Assembly: GCA_948146395.1 (NCBI GenBank) | Contig: OX411549.1 | Coordinates: forward strand, 36,416,693-36,480,692 | Length of the DNA: 64,000 nucleotides | Origin: Fragum whitleyi | Taxonomy: Eukaryota; Mollusca; Bivalvia; Cardiida; Cardiidae | Reading direction: 5' to 3' | Shown: positions 39,432-51,469 of the stretch, one piece after another | Numbering within the stretch: position 1 is the stretch's first letter | How the letters are laid out: the number at the start of each line of letters is the position of its first letter | Program-made: the position numbers and the translations under genes | The notes under the pieces: model-generated | Told to the model about the DNA's origin: nothing | Databases searched by the model: none | What the model saw: only the letters and a program-made list of their open reading frames with translations

Positions 39432-39900
39432 TTAGCTCTACTGACCGGAGGTCAGAATAGCAATAGGGATTCCATCCAGCGTCCGTCGGTCTGACTGTCT
39501 GTCCATCTGTCTTTTAAATTTTGTTTGTTAATGCCCTTAAAGTCCACAGTTTTTATCTGATTGTCCTTTAACTTAGTCAGAATGATTGGACCATTACAAG
39601 GATAGTTCCTTTCGAAAAAGCGCCCAATCCGTGAAGCGTTTATGGAAAAAGTGGCCAAATGAAATTTAATTAGAAAATACTCGTTTACGCTCTGAAGTCC
39701 TCATTTTTCATCCAATAGACTTCAAACCTTCTCAGATTGATTTAACTTCAGTATCAAAAGAATAGTTCCTTGCGAACATCACAAAGTGGTTAATTCAATT
39801 TCATTGTAGTCGGGCTGGTACTTTAAGGAGGGGATTTCATTGGGATTGTCTGAGCGTTTAGTGCTCGGGATGACTGGTGATGAAAGATCAATTGTCAGCG
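39432..39900 (-). mobile_element. Helitron-like 3' end fragment
   Basis: Read on the minus strand, the end is a CTGACCTCCGGTCAG hairpin followed by TAGAGCTAA at 39432. This is the same hairpin-plus-CTAA arrangement as the neighbouring element, in the opposite orientation. The stretch just upstream on the minus strand contains short GACGGACG-like sequence. The other boundary is not visible and is only estimated. Confidence 0.35.
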
Positions 39901-39923
39901 TAACCCGCCGTCAATAATAACAA

Positions 39924-40557
39924 CAAGAGCTGTCGGAGGATAGCGAAGCTCGACTATTCCTAGTAACAGCAAATCAATATCGACATTGGAAATTCAATAA
40001 CATTTAAGTCAAGAGAAAAGAATCTTTGTCTAGAGGCTGATATTATGGTCAGAGAAAAATTGTAAAGAAATAGCTTTAGTAGGAACAGAGATACAACTAA
40101 CATAAAATAGTTGCACATAAAAACACAACCAAGATTTTTAAGGCCGAACAGGGTTAAAATTCCACTAAATTAAATATCAGAGTAATGAATCTTTTTCTGT
40201 GGGCTAATATTATGGTCAAAGAAGCATGTGTAAAGTTTCTAAGCAACAGCTATTGTAGAAATAGAGATATTACAGAAATACAACATTCGCACGTAAAAAC
40301 TTAACCAAGAATTTCTAAGTCCGAAAAGGGTTAAAAATCCACTAAATTCTTTACCAGAGAATTGAATCTTTATCAAGAGGCTGATATTATGGTCACAGAA
40401 GCATGTGCAAAGTTTCAAAGCAATAGCTTTAATAGAAACAGAGATTTTTAACACTTGCACGTAAAAACTTAACCAAAGCATTACGCCGACGCCGACGATG
40501 ACGCCCGGGTGACTGGAATAGCCCCCCCCCCCCCTATTCTTCGAATAGTCGAGCTAA
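39924..40557 (+). mobile_element. Helitron-like element with ~170-bp tandem core
   Basis: It begins CAAGAGCTGTCGGAGGATAG then GCTCGACTATTC, and ends GAATAGTCGAGCTAA after a GCCGACGCCGACGATGACGC stretch. The core has three units; the AATCTT anchor recurs at 40021, 40188 and 40365. It has the same plan as the 54- and 59-kb elements but unrelated core sequence. A C-run at 40522-40534 sits before the end. Confidence 0.55.
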
Positions 40558-41499
40558 AAATAAATCCTCTTTAAGTCTAGCCATTTCATTTAAACAATCG
40601 TTGCAAAAATTATCCCTTTGTAAAACACATTCAAAATACATATTTTTAAACAAATTATATTGAATTAAAATCCCGAAAAAAATATGACTTCCATTGAAAA
40701 TGGCTAAAAAAAACTAGAAAAAAAAATTGAAATAAAAAAAATAAAAAAAATAAGACAAAGAGCTATATGAGGGCCTGGTCACTATACTGAAAATCAAATC
40801 TTTTCTATAGTTATTTTGATATTTCTTTAAAACGAATATGTGTAAAGTAAAAGTATCGAACCGGTTTTTCCAAAGGACCTCCCTAAAAAGACCACTCAAT
40901 ACCTCTGTAAAAAAACACCAAGGAAATCCTCTTTTTTTGCCAACTTCATAGCATAAATGTGATATTTCTGGGTCAAAATTTGTGAGGCTCGGTTTCAAAT
41001 GTTATCCCAAGAATAAGTCCCATTTTCAAAGAAACCCTTACTTATGATCCTACAACAAATCTGTGCACTTTTCTAGGAAATCCGATGTTCTGGCTGAAAT
41101 CCGTAAGGCCTATTTTTCCGTGTTATTTGATCAAATAACCCAATTGTCCAAATGAATTTTCCTTATGACCCTACAATAATTTTGTTTAAGTCTTGAGAAA
41201 ATCTGATTTTATATGTGGATAAGTTTTACAGTGTAAAATTTGAGATTTTTGCTTGAAAATCTTGTAGGCCCCTTTGCCCGTATTATCTGATGGATAGTTC
41301 CTATTGTCGTAAGGAACCTTCATATGACCTAAAGCATATAAAGATTTTCAAGTTATTGCGAAACATAGAAATTATCCCTATGTTGTTGGTTCCTGGATTG
41401 TCCCCAGAAATGAAAAAGGAAAATAAAAAAAGAACTCATTGTTCTTACAAAGGCTGTTAGGCTTAATGTTTAAAGCAATTCAAATAATACTTTATCGAA

Positions 41500-41690
41500 A
41501 AGGTTCAAAAGCCGTAATACTCCAATACTTCAATCATGGGGTGTCATTGGTTCGATTCCCTGCAAACAATTTTTTCTTTCCTTTCCAGCAAGAAATGCCA
41601 GGAATTCATTGTTTTGTGCTCCAGCTGCCGTGATATGACTTAAAATGTTTAAAGCAGCGTTAAACAAAATTCAACCAAACAAATTGAATA
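41500..41690 (+). mobile_element. SINE fragment, plus strand
   Basis: The box B relative GGTTCGATTCCC at 41550-41561 and a 3' body (GCTGCCGTGATATGACTT, AAAGCAGCGTTAAAC) match the main SINE family, with internal loss. It is followed directly by a second, oppositely oriented fragment. Confidence 0.55.
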
Positions 41691-41696
41691 ATTGAT

Positions 41697-41775
41697 TTGG
41701 GCTTAATTCCTCTTTCAACATTATTGTGGTTTTATCGCAGTGGCTGGTGCACCTGTCCATGGCTTCATGTTGTTT
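41697..41775 (-). mobile_element. SINE 3' fragment, minus strand
   Basis: A short fragment (CTTTCAACATTATTGTGG, GCAGTGGCTGGTGCACCT) matches the 3' part of the main SINE family, inverted relative to the adjacent plus-strand fragment. Confidence 0.5.
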
Positions 41776-42261
41776 CTCACAACATTGTAACTACAAAATT
41801 CCATTCTAGACACCAGCTGCCAATCAAATTTAAGGCTGATACCATTTTCAAACAAATCAAAAAACTGCTTTCAAATGATGTATAAAGCCAAATAAAGGCA
41901 TCGATAATGAAAAGTAACAGTATATATTCTAAACTACACTTTCTAACTAACTCATTGACCAGGCCAGAAGTCAGTCTCTGACCTTGAATGATAATATCTA
42001 TAAGACAAACATAATTCCACCTAGTATTACATAGCATTGAATGGTCATTTATTTTATAGTTCAGACCACTAGAAGGGGAAATAAAATAATTAGTATTTAT
42101 GATCAACACCTATCTGATAATTAATATTAATAATACTTCCGGTGGTGAGCCAAAAGTTGGTAAATTGCATCATAGCTACCAAGTTTCCCTAGACTGGTTA
42201 GTCCGTGCAGCCTTACTAGGGTCAACCCAGATGGTCCCTTTCCCCTTAGTGAAAAAAACAA

Positions 42262-42664
42262 AAACAAGGTGAACGATTTTAGAATGATTTCGGAATGATG
42301 TTGAATGAGTGAGAGGAGCGAGTTTTGAGTGAAATTTTAGGGAGGTAATTCAATGTCTCTAATTTTGTACAGGAGGAACAAAATTAGCGGTATGTATTAC
42401 CTCCCTTTAGTAAAATATGCATAAAAGTTCTATAGATAGCTTCTTTTTTCTTCAAGAAGCCTATCGATAACGTCAGTGAAATCGCGAGTTGGTTCTTGCT
42501 TTATTCATTTTGAAGGTAGTTGTTGATTTTATATTTTTTAGTCATTTTGTGAGTTTTTGAATGGTTTGAGTGAGTGTTTGAAATGAAAGAATGGAGCGCT
42601 GAGTGAGCGATTTAGAATGTTTTGGTTGAGATGAATGTTTATGTCACGATGTAACTAACTTTAC
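42262..42664. repeat. family A MITE
   Basis: The family ends in AGTTAACATCGTGAAATTGAC-like inverted repeats. Here the left start is clipped (AAGGTGAACGATTTT) and the right end is ATGTCACGATGTAACTAACT. The inner hairpin TAATTTTGTACAG / AACAAAATTAG near 42360-42390 is flanked by GGGAGGTAAT and ATTACCTCCC. Confidence 0.6.
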
Positions 42665-43313
42665 TTGTCATGTTTGTCTAAAATTCTGTCCTCTTGTAAC
42701 AGGATACGGTTTGTTTAAAGCTCGTTTCATTTCAAAAGGCCAACCCCCGCTAATTGTCTATCTATAACCACAAATTCATCAAATAGGGAGGTTCATATTC
42801 GCCCATACAGACTGATATACAATGTACCTTTAAAAATTCATATATTATCAGGATATTTATTTTTCATCTTCAACTCTAGGCAGGTTGCCCTTTGCTTTAT
42901 CCGATATTTTCTATCGAATATTTACTTTGACTCGAGAATAACTTAATGTTCTGATCGTATGAAAAGCTGTTTTAAACATCAATATTAACAATGTTCATAA
43001 TATTTTTTTACATCCTTGTTTCATGATGTTAATTAATAAAATTTGAAAGGATTGCTCTTTAATTCATGGAGGTATGAACATCGCGTAATCATACAGTGTA
43101 ATTATGTGAGCCATTAAATAATACTTGATATAATAATATTTATGGCAAATATCGGAATATGAAACAATCGCCTATGTCGATCATTCAGTATCGATCGATT
43201 TGTTTAAGATATTTGATTTTTTACTTGCTTGATTATAAAATTTACCTGCATCCCGTAATACTAAGGTAATTGCCACATGTACCTTTTATCAGCAAGCGAA
43301 AAGAAAAGCAATT

Positions 43314-43552
43314 GAGCCTGTGTGTGACATTTCCAACAATTTGTAATATGTGTGAATGGCAAACTTTTACAAACATTGACTACCTCGTAGTATAATTACA
43401 TGTTTGCCTGACTTTCTTAAACCACATTTGGATCTTTTCTTTCTACAAAGTGTAAAGTGAAGATCCTGGCCAGACTGTGCAGATGCACAGGCTGGCAAGA
43501 GTCTTTGCTTGGCGCAAATTTCAAATTGTTGGAAATGTCACGCACAGGCTCA
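43314..43552. repeat. family C MITE
   Basis: A near-intact copy from GAGCCTGTGTGTGACATTTC to GGAAATGTCACGCACAGGCT, with the inner hairpin AGACTGTGCAGATGCACAGG near 43473-43492. It is a good reference copy for the family. Confidence 0.78.
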
Positions 43553-43758
43553 ATTATTATTAGCATATCGAATGCATTCATTGGACTGCTTGATGCAATA
43601 AGTGCTCTGATAGCTGAGCAAAGTTTTTTCTTTGACGTATAGATACTTTTTACAGTGAACCATTGACGTCTGGATGTGTCGACTGAGCTATCCAAATTCA
43701 AATTCCTTATTGGTTTTTTAAAAAAAATCCAGTAATAGGATTTTGCCCAAGAACAAAC

Positions 43759-43834
43759 CGAGGGGTCAGTGTAAGACTATTGTAAGTGCCTATATATTTA
43801 TAGGCACTTACAATAGTGTTGCACTGATCCCTCG
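43759..43834. repeat. 76-bp hairpin
   Basis: The outer CGAGGGGTCAGTG / CACTGATCCCTCG and perfect inner ACTATTGTAAGTGCCTATA / TATAGGCACTTACAATAGT, with a 4-nt loop (about 43796-43799). It lies 0.5 kb into ovo intron 1. Confidence 0.7.
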
Positions 43835-44334
43835 ATGCATACAACAAACATACAAGACGGAACTTATCAAATAGGCATATGTCCGATATATCATCGGTAA
43901 ACTGATACTAAATACCTATATTTAGTATCAATAGCACGAATCAAACCCCGATAGTGCAAATCCAAATCATCGCAACCAGAGCTTGATAAAAGCTGTAATT
44001 GCAACGCTTTAGAATAACACAGACAAAACTTTTCCAAAGTTGATCATCATGAAACATCTTATGGTATCTATGACCTACAATAAATAATGTAACTCAAAAA
44101 GCATGCATATCTTATAATTTGTGCTTCAAAAATAAGTTAATAAAAAAAAGAATTACAAAATTTAAGACTTGATTAGTCCTAAAGAAACTACAGATGAATA
44201 TTTTTCTACGAAATTGATCAATTCCTGTTAGCAGAAAACAATGAGAAATTAAAGACTTTGCTTTTTTAGAAGGAACTTCTCTATATTCTATACTAGAAAA
44301 ATAAAACGCGCTATATATTGAAATTGCAACATAC

Positions 44335-44437
44335 CGTTCGAAGTGTCACTAGGAACCTCTTTGCAGCTTTTGCTCTTCTCTAATTCTCCATCTTGTCTCT
44401 GTTTGGAGTACTTCTTTACAAGAAAAGACCTCGGCAT
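44335..44437 (-). CDS. ovo: ovo exon 1, coding part (SNAG repressor motif)
   Basis: It encodes residues 1-34, beginning MPRSFLVKKYSKQ. MPRSFLVKK matches the SNAG motif that starts OVOL, Snail and Gfi proteins; SNAG recruits corepressors such as LSD1/HDAC complexes (family knowledge). The start codon at 44437-44435 has A at -3, a good Kozak position. The exon ends TCGAACG followed by GTATGT, leaving phase 1; the leftover G plus AC at the start of exon 2 makes Asp35. The ORF is too short to stand out alone, and the call rests on the motif plus the phase match. 5' UTR sequence presumably continues to higher coordinates, but no end is visible. Confidence 0.9.
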
Positions 44438-44780
44438 TTTGTCTTAATATCAATGTCCACTATCTCTAAATCTAAACTCACTGGACAGTTAGCTTAGTTT
44501 TTTAAATGATCGAACTTTTTAATTAATTAAAAGTCTAATTAATGTCAATTAGGGAAAATTGTCTTAGACTGGTAACACAAAATATAGCATTTTCCTTTAA
44601 AACATTTTTTCTCAAAATCAGCAAAATTAAACACAGAAACTATAGCAACAAAACTAAACACACATCTTTGATGTATCTATGTAACTGTCAAATAATGAAG
44701 AAAGTTTGTTAAACGCAATGAAGATGATCATTATATCTTAAAAGATTCTCGTGATTTTTTACGACTTCCCCTCTTATACG
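44438..44780 (-). other. presumed ovo 5' UTR / proximal promoter
   Basis: This AT-rich stretch lies immediately upstream of the ovo start codon. It contains palindromic TTAATTAATTAA-like sequence near 44520-44545, which could serve homeodomain factors or be chance. I see no repeat element and no clear core promoter motif. Part of it is probably 5' UTR. Confidence 0.4.
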
Positions 44781-44982
44781 ACAGTTAACCATCGCCCATC
44801 ATTCACGTACGGCAGGGGATGGGTAACCATATTCAAAGCCAACCACCCGTTACCCGGGATACCCAATAATTGTCAATCTGATACATATTTAACCTCGAGG
44901 GCCCGCCCCCGCTGCCTTGGTAACAGTTCAGTAAACGCTATAGTAACCAAATTAGACGCTAGTTTACCGCTATCTTAACCGT
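44781..44982. promoter_or_regulatory. possible OVO-binding-site cluster upstream of ovo
   Basis: Within 200 bp there are several matches to the reported OVO core ACNGTTA / CCGTTA: ACAGTTAAC at 44781-44789, CCGTTA at 44847-44852, GGTAACAGT at 44919-44927 (reverse strand ACTGTTACC) and TAACCGT at 44976-44982 (reverse ACGGTTA). GGTAACC at 44822-44828 and AGTAACCA at 44943 are weaker relatives. The cluster is 344-547 bp upstream of the exon 1 start codon. OVO proteins elsewhere regulate their own gene, so autoregulation is a reasonable inference. No TATA box or start site was identified. Confidence 0.35.
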
Positions 44983-45131
44983 TTCTCTTTCAAATGTAGT
45001 AAAGTAGATAGGATACCCAAGGTTGGTTGAAGATGACGCTTTTGTGGTTTACGTTTGCCTTGTAGATAGGTCGATACATAGAAATTCAACATTTCTTCGA
45101 CTTTGTCGTTATCGTTGGTAATGATTTGAGT

Positions 45132-45565
45132 ATGTGCTAGCCACTTCCTACATTTTCACATGTGAGCATATTCAAGATTCTGATCAGACTGTGCTTGTTT
45201 TACTTAAAATCCTACGATCATTTTTGCGCAAGTCAAAAATCAAAGTTGCCTCTACAGTAGTAACTAAATTTGGAATTATGCCATGCATTATCTCATTGGA
45301 ATCGTTTTCAAAGACGATTTCAATGAGATATTGCAAGGCCAAATCTATCAATAAATGAAAATATCAGGTACGATTTGAGATTTTAACTTGCGATTATTTC
45401 TTTCGAAAGAAGTATAGTAAACGAAGCGGCTGAGTCTTGACCATGCCCTCAGTAGATAGCTACGGACCTACGGTCTGTGTTCTCAATTGCAGAATAATTT
45501 TAATGAACTGTGTGATTGTCCAAGTTACTCAATGAATCATTAGAAATAAGACACACAGACTCATT
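45132..45565. repeat. family C-related repeat, degraded, with inserted hairpin
   Basis: TTCTGATCAGACTGTGC near 45177 and the end CACACAGACTCA near 45553-45564 recall family C. A separate 44-bp hairpin with ATCTCATTGGAATCG / CGATTTCAATGAGAT arms sits at 45288-45331 inside it. Confidence 0.4.
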
Positions 45566-46003
45566 TCTGTATTTATTTATTTTAATACTTAATTACCATT
45601 GACGAGACACCGTTGCACAACCTTCTTTCAAACGTATCAGTTGCAAAATGTTCTAATCTCAGCTCTGTCCAGTTATATAAAAAATCTTCAGATTTTTTCA
45701 AGCGAATTGCTATTGAACGCGCATTAGGCAATCTGTGCAAGATTTCGTTATTTCCCTTCTTTCTTTTCGTGTGTGTTCCAGAGAAACAATTAAATGATTT
45801 TATTCGTCAAATACATTTCACTTATCATTGCCGATAGATAAAAAAGTTAAATATACGAAAAACGATGTAAAGATTACACTATAATCATATTTTCTTGATA
45901 TTATAATCGTACTAATACTTTTAAAATAATATTCAAGTTTCAGTAACTGATCAAAGATTTTTTTCTTTACGGGTAAAGAGAAAATTGACATTTGTCTCTC
46001 GTT

Positions 46004-46195
46004 TTGAGCAGCCTAGTCAGGAACAAGATACTATCATGAGAAAACCTGGCCGTCTAGTGACTTCTTGAGACCTTATCTATCTACAAGGCACAAAGTGATC
46101 GTCCTGGTCATACTAAGAGTATGCACAGGCTGACAAGAGTCTTTGCTTGGTGCTCATTTGTATTTGAAAAAAATGTATTACCTACTACAGGCTCA
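46004..46195. repeat. family C MITE, degraded
   Basis: AGTATGCACAGGCTGACA and GAGTCTTTGCTTGGTGCTCA near 46118-46155 match the right half of family C, ending ACTACAGGCTCA at about 46194. The left end is poor. Confidence 0.5.
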
Positions 46196-47016
46196 ATTTT
46201 CTTTTGGAATTTATTGTAAGAATTAAAATTGGCATCTGAATTCAATGAACACGCAAAGCAAAATGGGAAAACCTCTTTTCAGATGTATTGAACCTCTATA
46301 CCATCGAAACATATAGGCAGTTATTTCGCGTTGAGCCATTTCCGCGTTATTGCCTTGAAAATTTCCGTTCGTCTATATATCATTTCAACCAACAATTTAA
46401 GGAATTCAAAAGGAAATCCATTAGGATTGTTTTTCAAACTCCACCCACTATTGTCGCATTCTTACCCAATGAGCGTCTGTAACAATACCCATTGATATAT
46501 CGAGCGCTCAGATTACATAGATGTGTACGTTATTTTGAAGTCACGCTATCCGGCCGTTACAGAGCAAATGCTACATCATAAACCATTTCTTTAACTTAAA
46601 GACACCTCTATTCATTCACGCCTCTTTAAAATGCATTCTAAATACAGCAAACTGTTCTTTTCTAGGCACTAATTCAACATTGGCAAGGGCAGCCATCAAT
46701 CATTTATCTGAAGCATTTTTTTTTTCAAGATGTACTCAGTCTATTATTTTGATACAAGCTCGATTAAATGTTATTATAATTTGGGTTTGCTGTCATTTTA
46801 GACTAATAATTCTACGACATTTGAGTATTTCCTCCAAATCTGCACGCGTTACCGTATATGTATTCTTAAAAACTCTTCCAAATTGTACCAGTCTAAAAAG
46901 TCCTAGGGTAGCATCTAGAAAAACCGATCTGAATTTGGAATGTTTTAAAATTGCATCGAAAGTTGGGATGATTTATGGAAAGGGCCTAATCGGAAACATT
47001 GGATTTTGCGTGTTTG

Positions 47017-47200
47017 TTTGAGGCTAAACTCCGCTTTCAGTGACATTTTTGCAGTTATATCTCAGACGATAGTCCATCTTACAAATGTTCTGCTGTTGCT
47101 TCTCACAACTACAGCGTTTTATCCGAGCTACAAGCAGCACATTCCACTGCAATCATTTTCACATTTGTGGACAACAATTGACGCCTTCCTCTCTGACTTT
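47017..47200 (-). mobile_element. SINE fragment, decayed
   Basis: CTCCGCTTTCAGTGACATTT and GCAGTTATATCTCAGACG resemble the 3' body of the main SINE family read in reverse. The frames that cross it are not genes. Confidence 0.45.
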
Positions 47201-47901
47201 TGTCAAATGTCGGATAAAAGTTGGAAAACCTCTCACATTATGCTACTATTCGACTATATAGATTCAATATTCTTTATCGAACAAATTTGATTTTTACAGA
47301 TCTTCACCCCAGAAATTTACAAACAATATCATATGGTATTAGTACAGTCGAAATATTCCTTTTGAGTGTTAGTGAATAAGATAGTATCAAATTTGAAGAT
47401 TGATAATCATTGACGGTATACGTAAATTTTACCTGATATAAAAGGAGGGTGATACAACAATTAACAGCATAATTGATCTATCATTTTCATTCCCTGCCAC
47501 AACAACCCCGCTCATACAAGTCACACATTTATTGTTTATTATTTCATTATTTCTTGTCGATCGACAACCACACCATCACCGCACCACACCATTGATACCT
47601 TTGGAAGAACAAAATGTAATATCTTCTTGAATGTGTTGCTGCGACGGCCCATCAACATTCTGGTACTCAAAACGTTAAATATACCATTGTAAGGCACCGA
47701 ATATTTTTTTTGATATACATGTATTTTATATATATATCCTTTGTTTTTTCGTGAAATACAGCAACCCGAGAACCTGGGTATATCACAATCATACACGTCC
47801 TTAAATGTGCGTTTTAATTCAATACAATATTTGAAACCTGAACAGGATCGACACATTTTGGACTTAGGAGATGGACCTCTTTCGCTTGATGGGTCTCATA
47901 T

Positions 47902-48214
47902 ACAGTTAAGAACATCGTGAAATTGACAAAGCGAATGATTTTGGAATTATTTCGGAATAAGATTTAAGTAATCCTATATCGCTAATTTTGTTCAAGATGC
48001 TAAAAGATTCAATTACATCTGTGAAATCGTGGATTTTTCAACCGATTTTGAAAGTAGATGTTGATTCTATCATTTTTAGTGATTTTTAGTGATTTTAGGA
48101 CGTTTTTGGATGGTTTGAGTAAGTGTTTGGAATGAATGAATTGAGCGCCGATTGAGTGCTTTAGAATAGTTTTGATCAAGATGAATGTCAATTTCACGAT
48201 GTTACTAACTGTTT
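47902..48214. repeat. family A MITE, internally deleted
   Basis: The ends ACAGTTAAGAACATCGTGAA and TTTCACGATGTTACTAACTG. Only half of the inner hairpin remains (ATATCGCTAATTTTGTTC). Confidence 0.68.
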
Positions 48215-49038
48215 ATGTCTGGTAGAGGCGCCAAGATTCGAGATCGACGCAATCAGACTCCCCGCTTATATGAAACATAAATTACAAAGAGAAGACAATA
48301 TTTAGCTGTCTTTTGAAAAACTTTGATTGTTCAAAATATTTTTATGGTCGGATTATGTTTCAAAACGGAAACCCAAGAGATAACAGTAAAACAATTGTAA
48401 CAATAGAGTTACAAGTTTCTTTATTGAAATCTAACATGTTTAGTGTATTGTTTTATGCGACCATCGTGTGAGCCAAAAATACCAACGTCGCACGCCAAAT
48501 GCGGTATCTTTTTCATCTGATTTTAACGACTTTTAAGCATTTTCGGTTTTTGTCTTTTTCGATCCAGAAGCACGCAACGTAAGATACGCTTTTTACATGT
48601 CACGCGAAGTGGGGGGAAAATTGAAATTCTATATTTGATCTTAGATGATCAGTGTTGCGAATACAGGTCTAGAAATGAGAAAAGAATCGACAATGGGATG
48701 GCAAGGGTCGAAACTGTTCGCTAAATTTATATCTTTTAATAAAGAATAAAAAATATCTGATATCTTACTATGTGTTTCTATTCCGGAACACTATCATATT
48801 TTTTTCCGTATGGATTCGAAATGCTTATGGTGTTCTTAATTCATTTGTCGGGTACAAAAATTCAGACAATTGTTTCATAGCCCGAATTTTGTCTTATACA
48901 TGTATGCTATATCATATTACAGTATAGCCCTTATGACACAATTTCAAATATGAAACAATAACCTTTGCCCAGATATAAGAAAGAGTCGATGTTAGTACGT
49001 GTAAACAATTAAGGTATCGGGGAAAAAAGAACGAAAAA

Positions 49039-49430
49039 TATTCTGCGTAATTAATGACCTGGCAGGGCGGGGCTTAACTGTGACGTAATTTGACGAGTTT
49101 ACTTTTCAATAGTTTGGGTTCTTTCAAATTTGAGTCGGTAATCATGGCTAACGCGTGCAAATAACTGTATCATAAAACTTAAAGGATTCTCGTGCTTTGA
49201 GAGAGTGAACACATTTCATCGTTTGGTTACCAAGGCCTCGTAACTTCAGCTTAATTAAGCTGAAGTTACGAGGATTTGGTTACCAATCTACGATTTAAGG
49301 TCTCGAGATATTTAGGTCTACTCTCTTTAGAAGAAGGTTATTTGAGATAAAAGCTGATTTCCCTTAACCTTAAGTGCAACAACCCGTTACTTAGGCTCCG
49401 CCCTGCCAGGGCATTTATCATGGATAATAA
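49039..49430 (+). repeat. family F element, copy 1 (390 bp, central hairpin)
   Basis: The ends TATTCTGCGTAATTAATG...GGCAGGGCGGGGC and GGCTCCGCCCTGCCAGG...ATCATGGATAATA. A perfect central hairpin, CCTCGTAACTTCAGCTTAA / TTAAGCTGAAGTTACGAGG, lies at about 49233-49272. It matches 53637-54024 in inverted orientation almost throughout. Confidence 0.78.
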
Positions 49431-50157
49431 CTGGAATGACTATTCATGTTCAGTGGGAATGGTACACAAGCCTTTGGTAGACACAGTCGTGCAGTCTGAT
49501 TTTAGCCTTTAACGCCTCCGTTTTACTTATTTCATATGGAAAAAACTTGGGCCTGACTAGCTGAAAAGCAAAAAAAAACTAAAAAAAATTAAATAAGAAA
49601 ATAGCAGATTGTTAGGAACGAAGTTTAAATCACCAGGGTAACGGTTAAATGCCCACATAGGACAGACTTTGTCCATCTAACTGGTCGGGTTGAATCTTTT
49701 CAAAGTTCCTTGAAGATGGTCTTTTTTCTTCCGGCGCCTACAAATATCACTCTTGCAGTTGAGAGGTTTGAAGGATAATTTCAACGTGGTCATCCTCATT
49801 TCGTTCGGAGCAATCTTCTGTTGAACGAGTCAAAGAACAAAGGCAAAAGAAATCATTGAACTTTATCTAGATGCACAAGCGAGAATGGGTCTCGGAAAAC
49901 TACTATCGCTTATGTTAATCATATCCTATGAACAAATGATTTATCACTCCCTCAGAATTTGGGCGTCTAGGCCAAACAAAGTTAATTATAGGCTTATATC
50001 AGTTCAACATGTAGGCTTTTGTAACAGAATTCTATAAACTGCATGAAATGTGCATAATCCAAAGCTTATCAGTCTTTTGACGATATTGATATGGGAAGTG
50101 AGTATGAAAGACAATGGCATGAAAAAAGTACCTGTAAATTGCGTCTAGAACTGTCGA

Positions 50158-51240
50158 TAAAATGAGTCGCTTGATCCTGACCTACAATTAATATATATGA
50201 AAACGCTCGCCAAAAAATTGAGAAAAGTGCTCACATGTAAAGCGCTGTACCTGAACGTTCGTAAACGTTCGAAAACTAATTTTTGCAAGTCATATCAATT
50301 TTTCCATCTAATAACATGAAGAATTATGTTTTTTAGAAATTTTGAAAGTAAAATAATGATTTTGTCCGTCCGTCTACATGTTAATACCGGTCTTTCATAC
50401 CTGGTTGTTTCTATAATAAACGGAACAGCGAATTGTCTCTCCAAAATTAGGTCTTATTTGCATAGGGGTTGAGTCAAAAGTGAACAGTTTAAGTGAGCCG
50501 TTTTTGTATAAATCGAGTATATTTATAAAATAAATTTTGTCCGTATTATTTACGTGTTAGGGATATTGAACTGACTTTATCCTGTATTTGTACAAATCCA
50601 TTTGACCAGATACTGATAATAATCTTTATCTATTTTGAGATTTTCCCAATACTGCCTTGTTCGAACCAATCAAAATGGATATTTTAACGAAATCGTTGCA
50701 ATTTTCACGAGGAAAACACAGCAAACAGGCGAGCTACAACGGTACAAATCACGTGAGATTTAAATTTAAACTGACGTGAGCGTCGAAATGCTAATTAGCA
50801 TGTCCAAATAAGGAATTATATTGATTTAAAACCACGTATTTTTACGATATGTTTACAATATCTTAAAACTAAACAGCCTTCTCCACCCCTCGTGTTTAAG
50901 AGCGGAAAATACGAAATTATTAACATTAACTAGTTAGACAAAAACATAATTTAAAACCATTTTATCCCAAAAAATTAATTTTTGGAATGGTATTAAGCTA
51001 AAATTAAGATATTGCCAAAAACAAAACAATCTTTCCAGCGTATTTTTGTTTAATTGATGAAAACGTTGGTCCTTATAGAAGTCAAACGGACTATACATAA
51101 AATCTCATGAGATGAACAACAACAATAACAACAGAACATACACACATAATTTCATACTACATGTAATTCAACAATACTTACAATGCCAAGAAGAGCGATT
51201 TCATATATATTTATAGCAGGTCAGGATCAAGTGACTCATT
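50158..51240. mobile_element. 1.08-kb element with ~43-bp inverted ends
   Basis: The ends AAATGAGTCGCTTGATCCTG (50160 onward) and CAGGATCAAGTGACTCATTT (51221-51240) are inverted, with pairing continuing into AATATATATGAAA. No transposase frame is visible inside. Not assigned to a superfamily. Confidence 0.5.
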
Positions 51241-51466
51241 TTACGCGAAAAGGGACCACCTGGGAACTTTGAAAAATGAATAATTGAAAAAGAGATTTGG
51301 TTCAGCAAAGGAAAACTAAAGGTCGCAGTTCAAAAATTCTTTCATATGAAGGGGGATTGATCATTTTACATTCAGAATATTAGCAAAGTGAGAAAACTTT
51401 CGACCCTAGTAGGTCTGCGCGACACGCACTACCCAGATGGTCTGTTTTCGCGTGACGTTGTAAAAT
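51236..51466. repeat. family B MITE, inverted orientation
   Basis: The ends TTTACGCGAAAAGGGACCAC and TCTGTTTTCGCGTGAC; the GACCCTAGTAGGTCTGCG hairpin half lies on the right. It abuts the right end of the inverted-repeat element 50158-51240. Confidence 0.55.
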
Positions 51467-51469
51467 GAC

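Larger units (their letters stand above)
23028..44334 (-). other. ovo intron 1
   Basis: A 21.3-kb intron between the SNAG exon and the rest of the gene. It holds a plus-strand LINE fragment, a 1.4-kb mariner-like element, a piggyBac-like MITE, family A, B, C, E and F MITEs, SINE fragments, a Helitron-like element and several hairpins, all listed separately. Stretches with nothing identified include 23060-23900, 27760-30130, 33210-33660, 34760-36180, 36420-37090, 38120-39430, 40560-41500 and 42670-43310. Long first introns of developmental regulators often hold enhancers, but conservation cannot be judged here. Confidence 0.8.
45566..47900. other. intergenic stretch, few features
   Basis: Between the two ovo genes. 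Apart from a degraded family C copy (46004-46195), a SINE fragment (47017-47200) and a family B edge (47868-47901), nothing is recognised. Confidence 0.45.
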
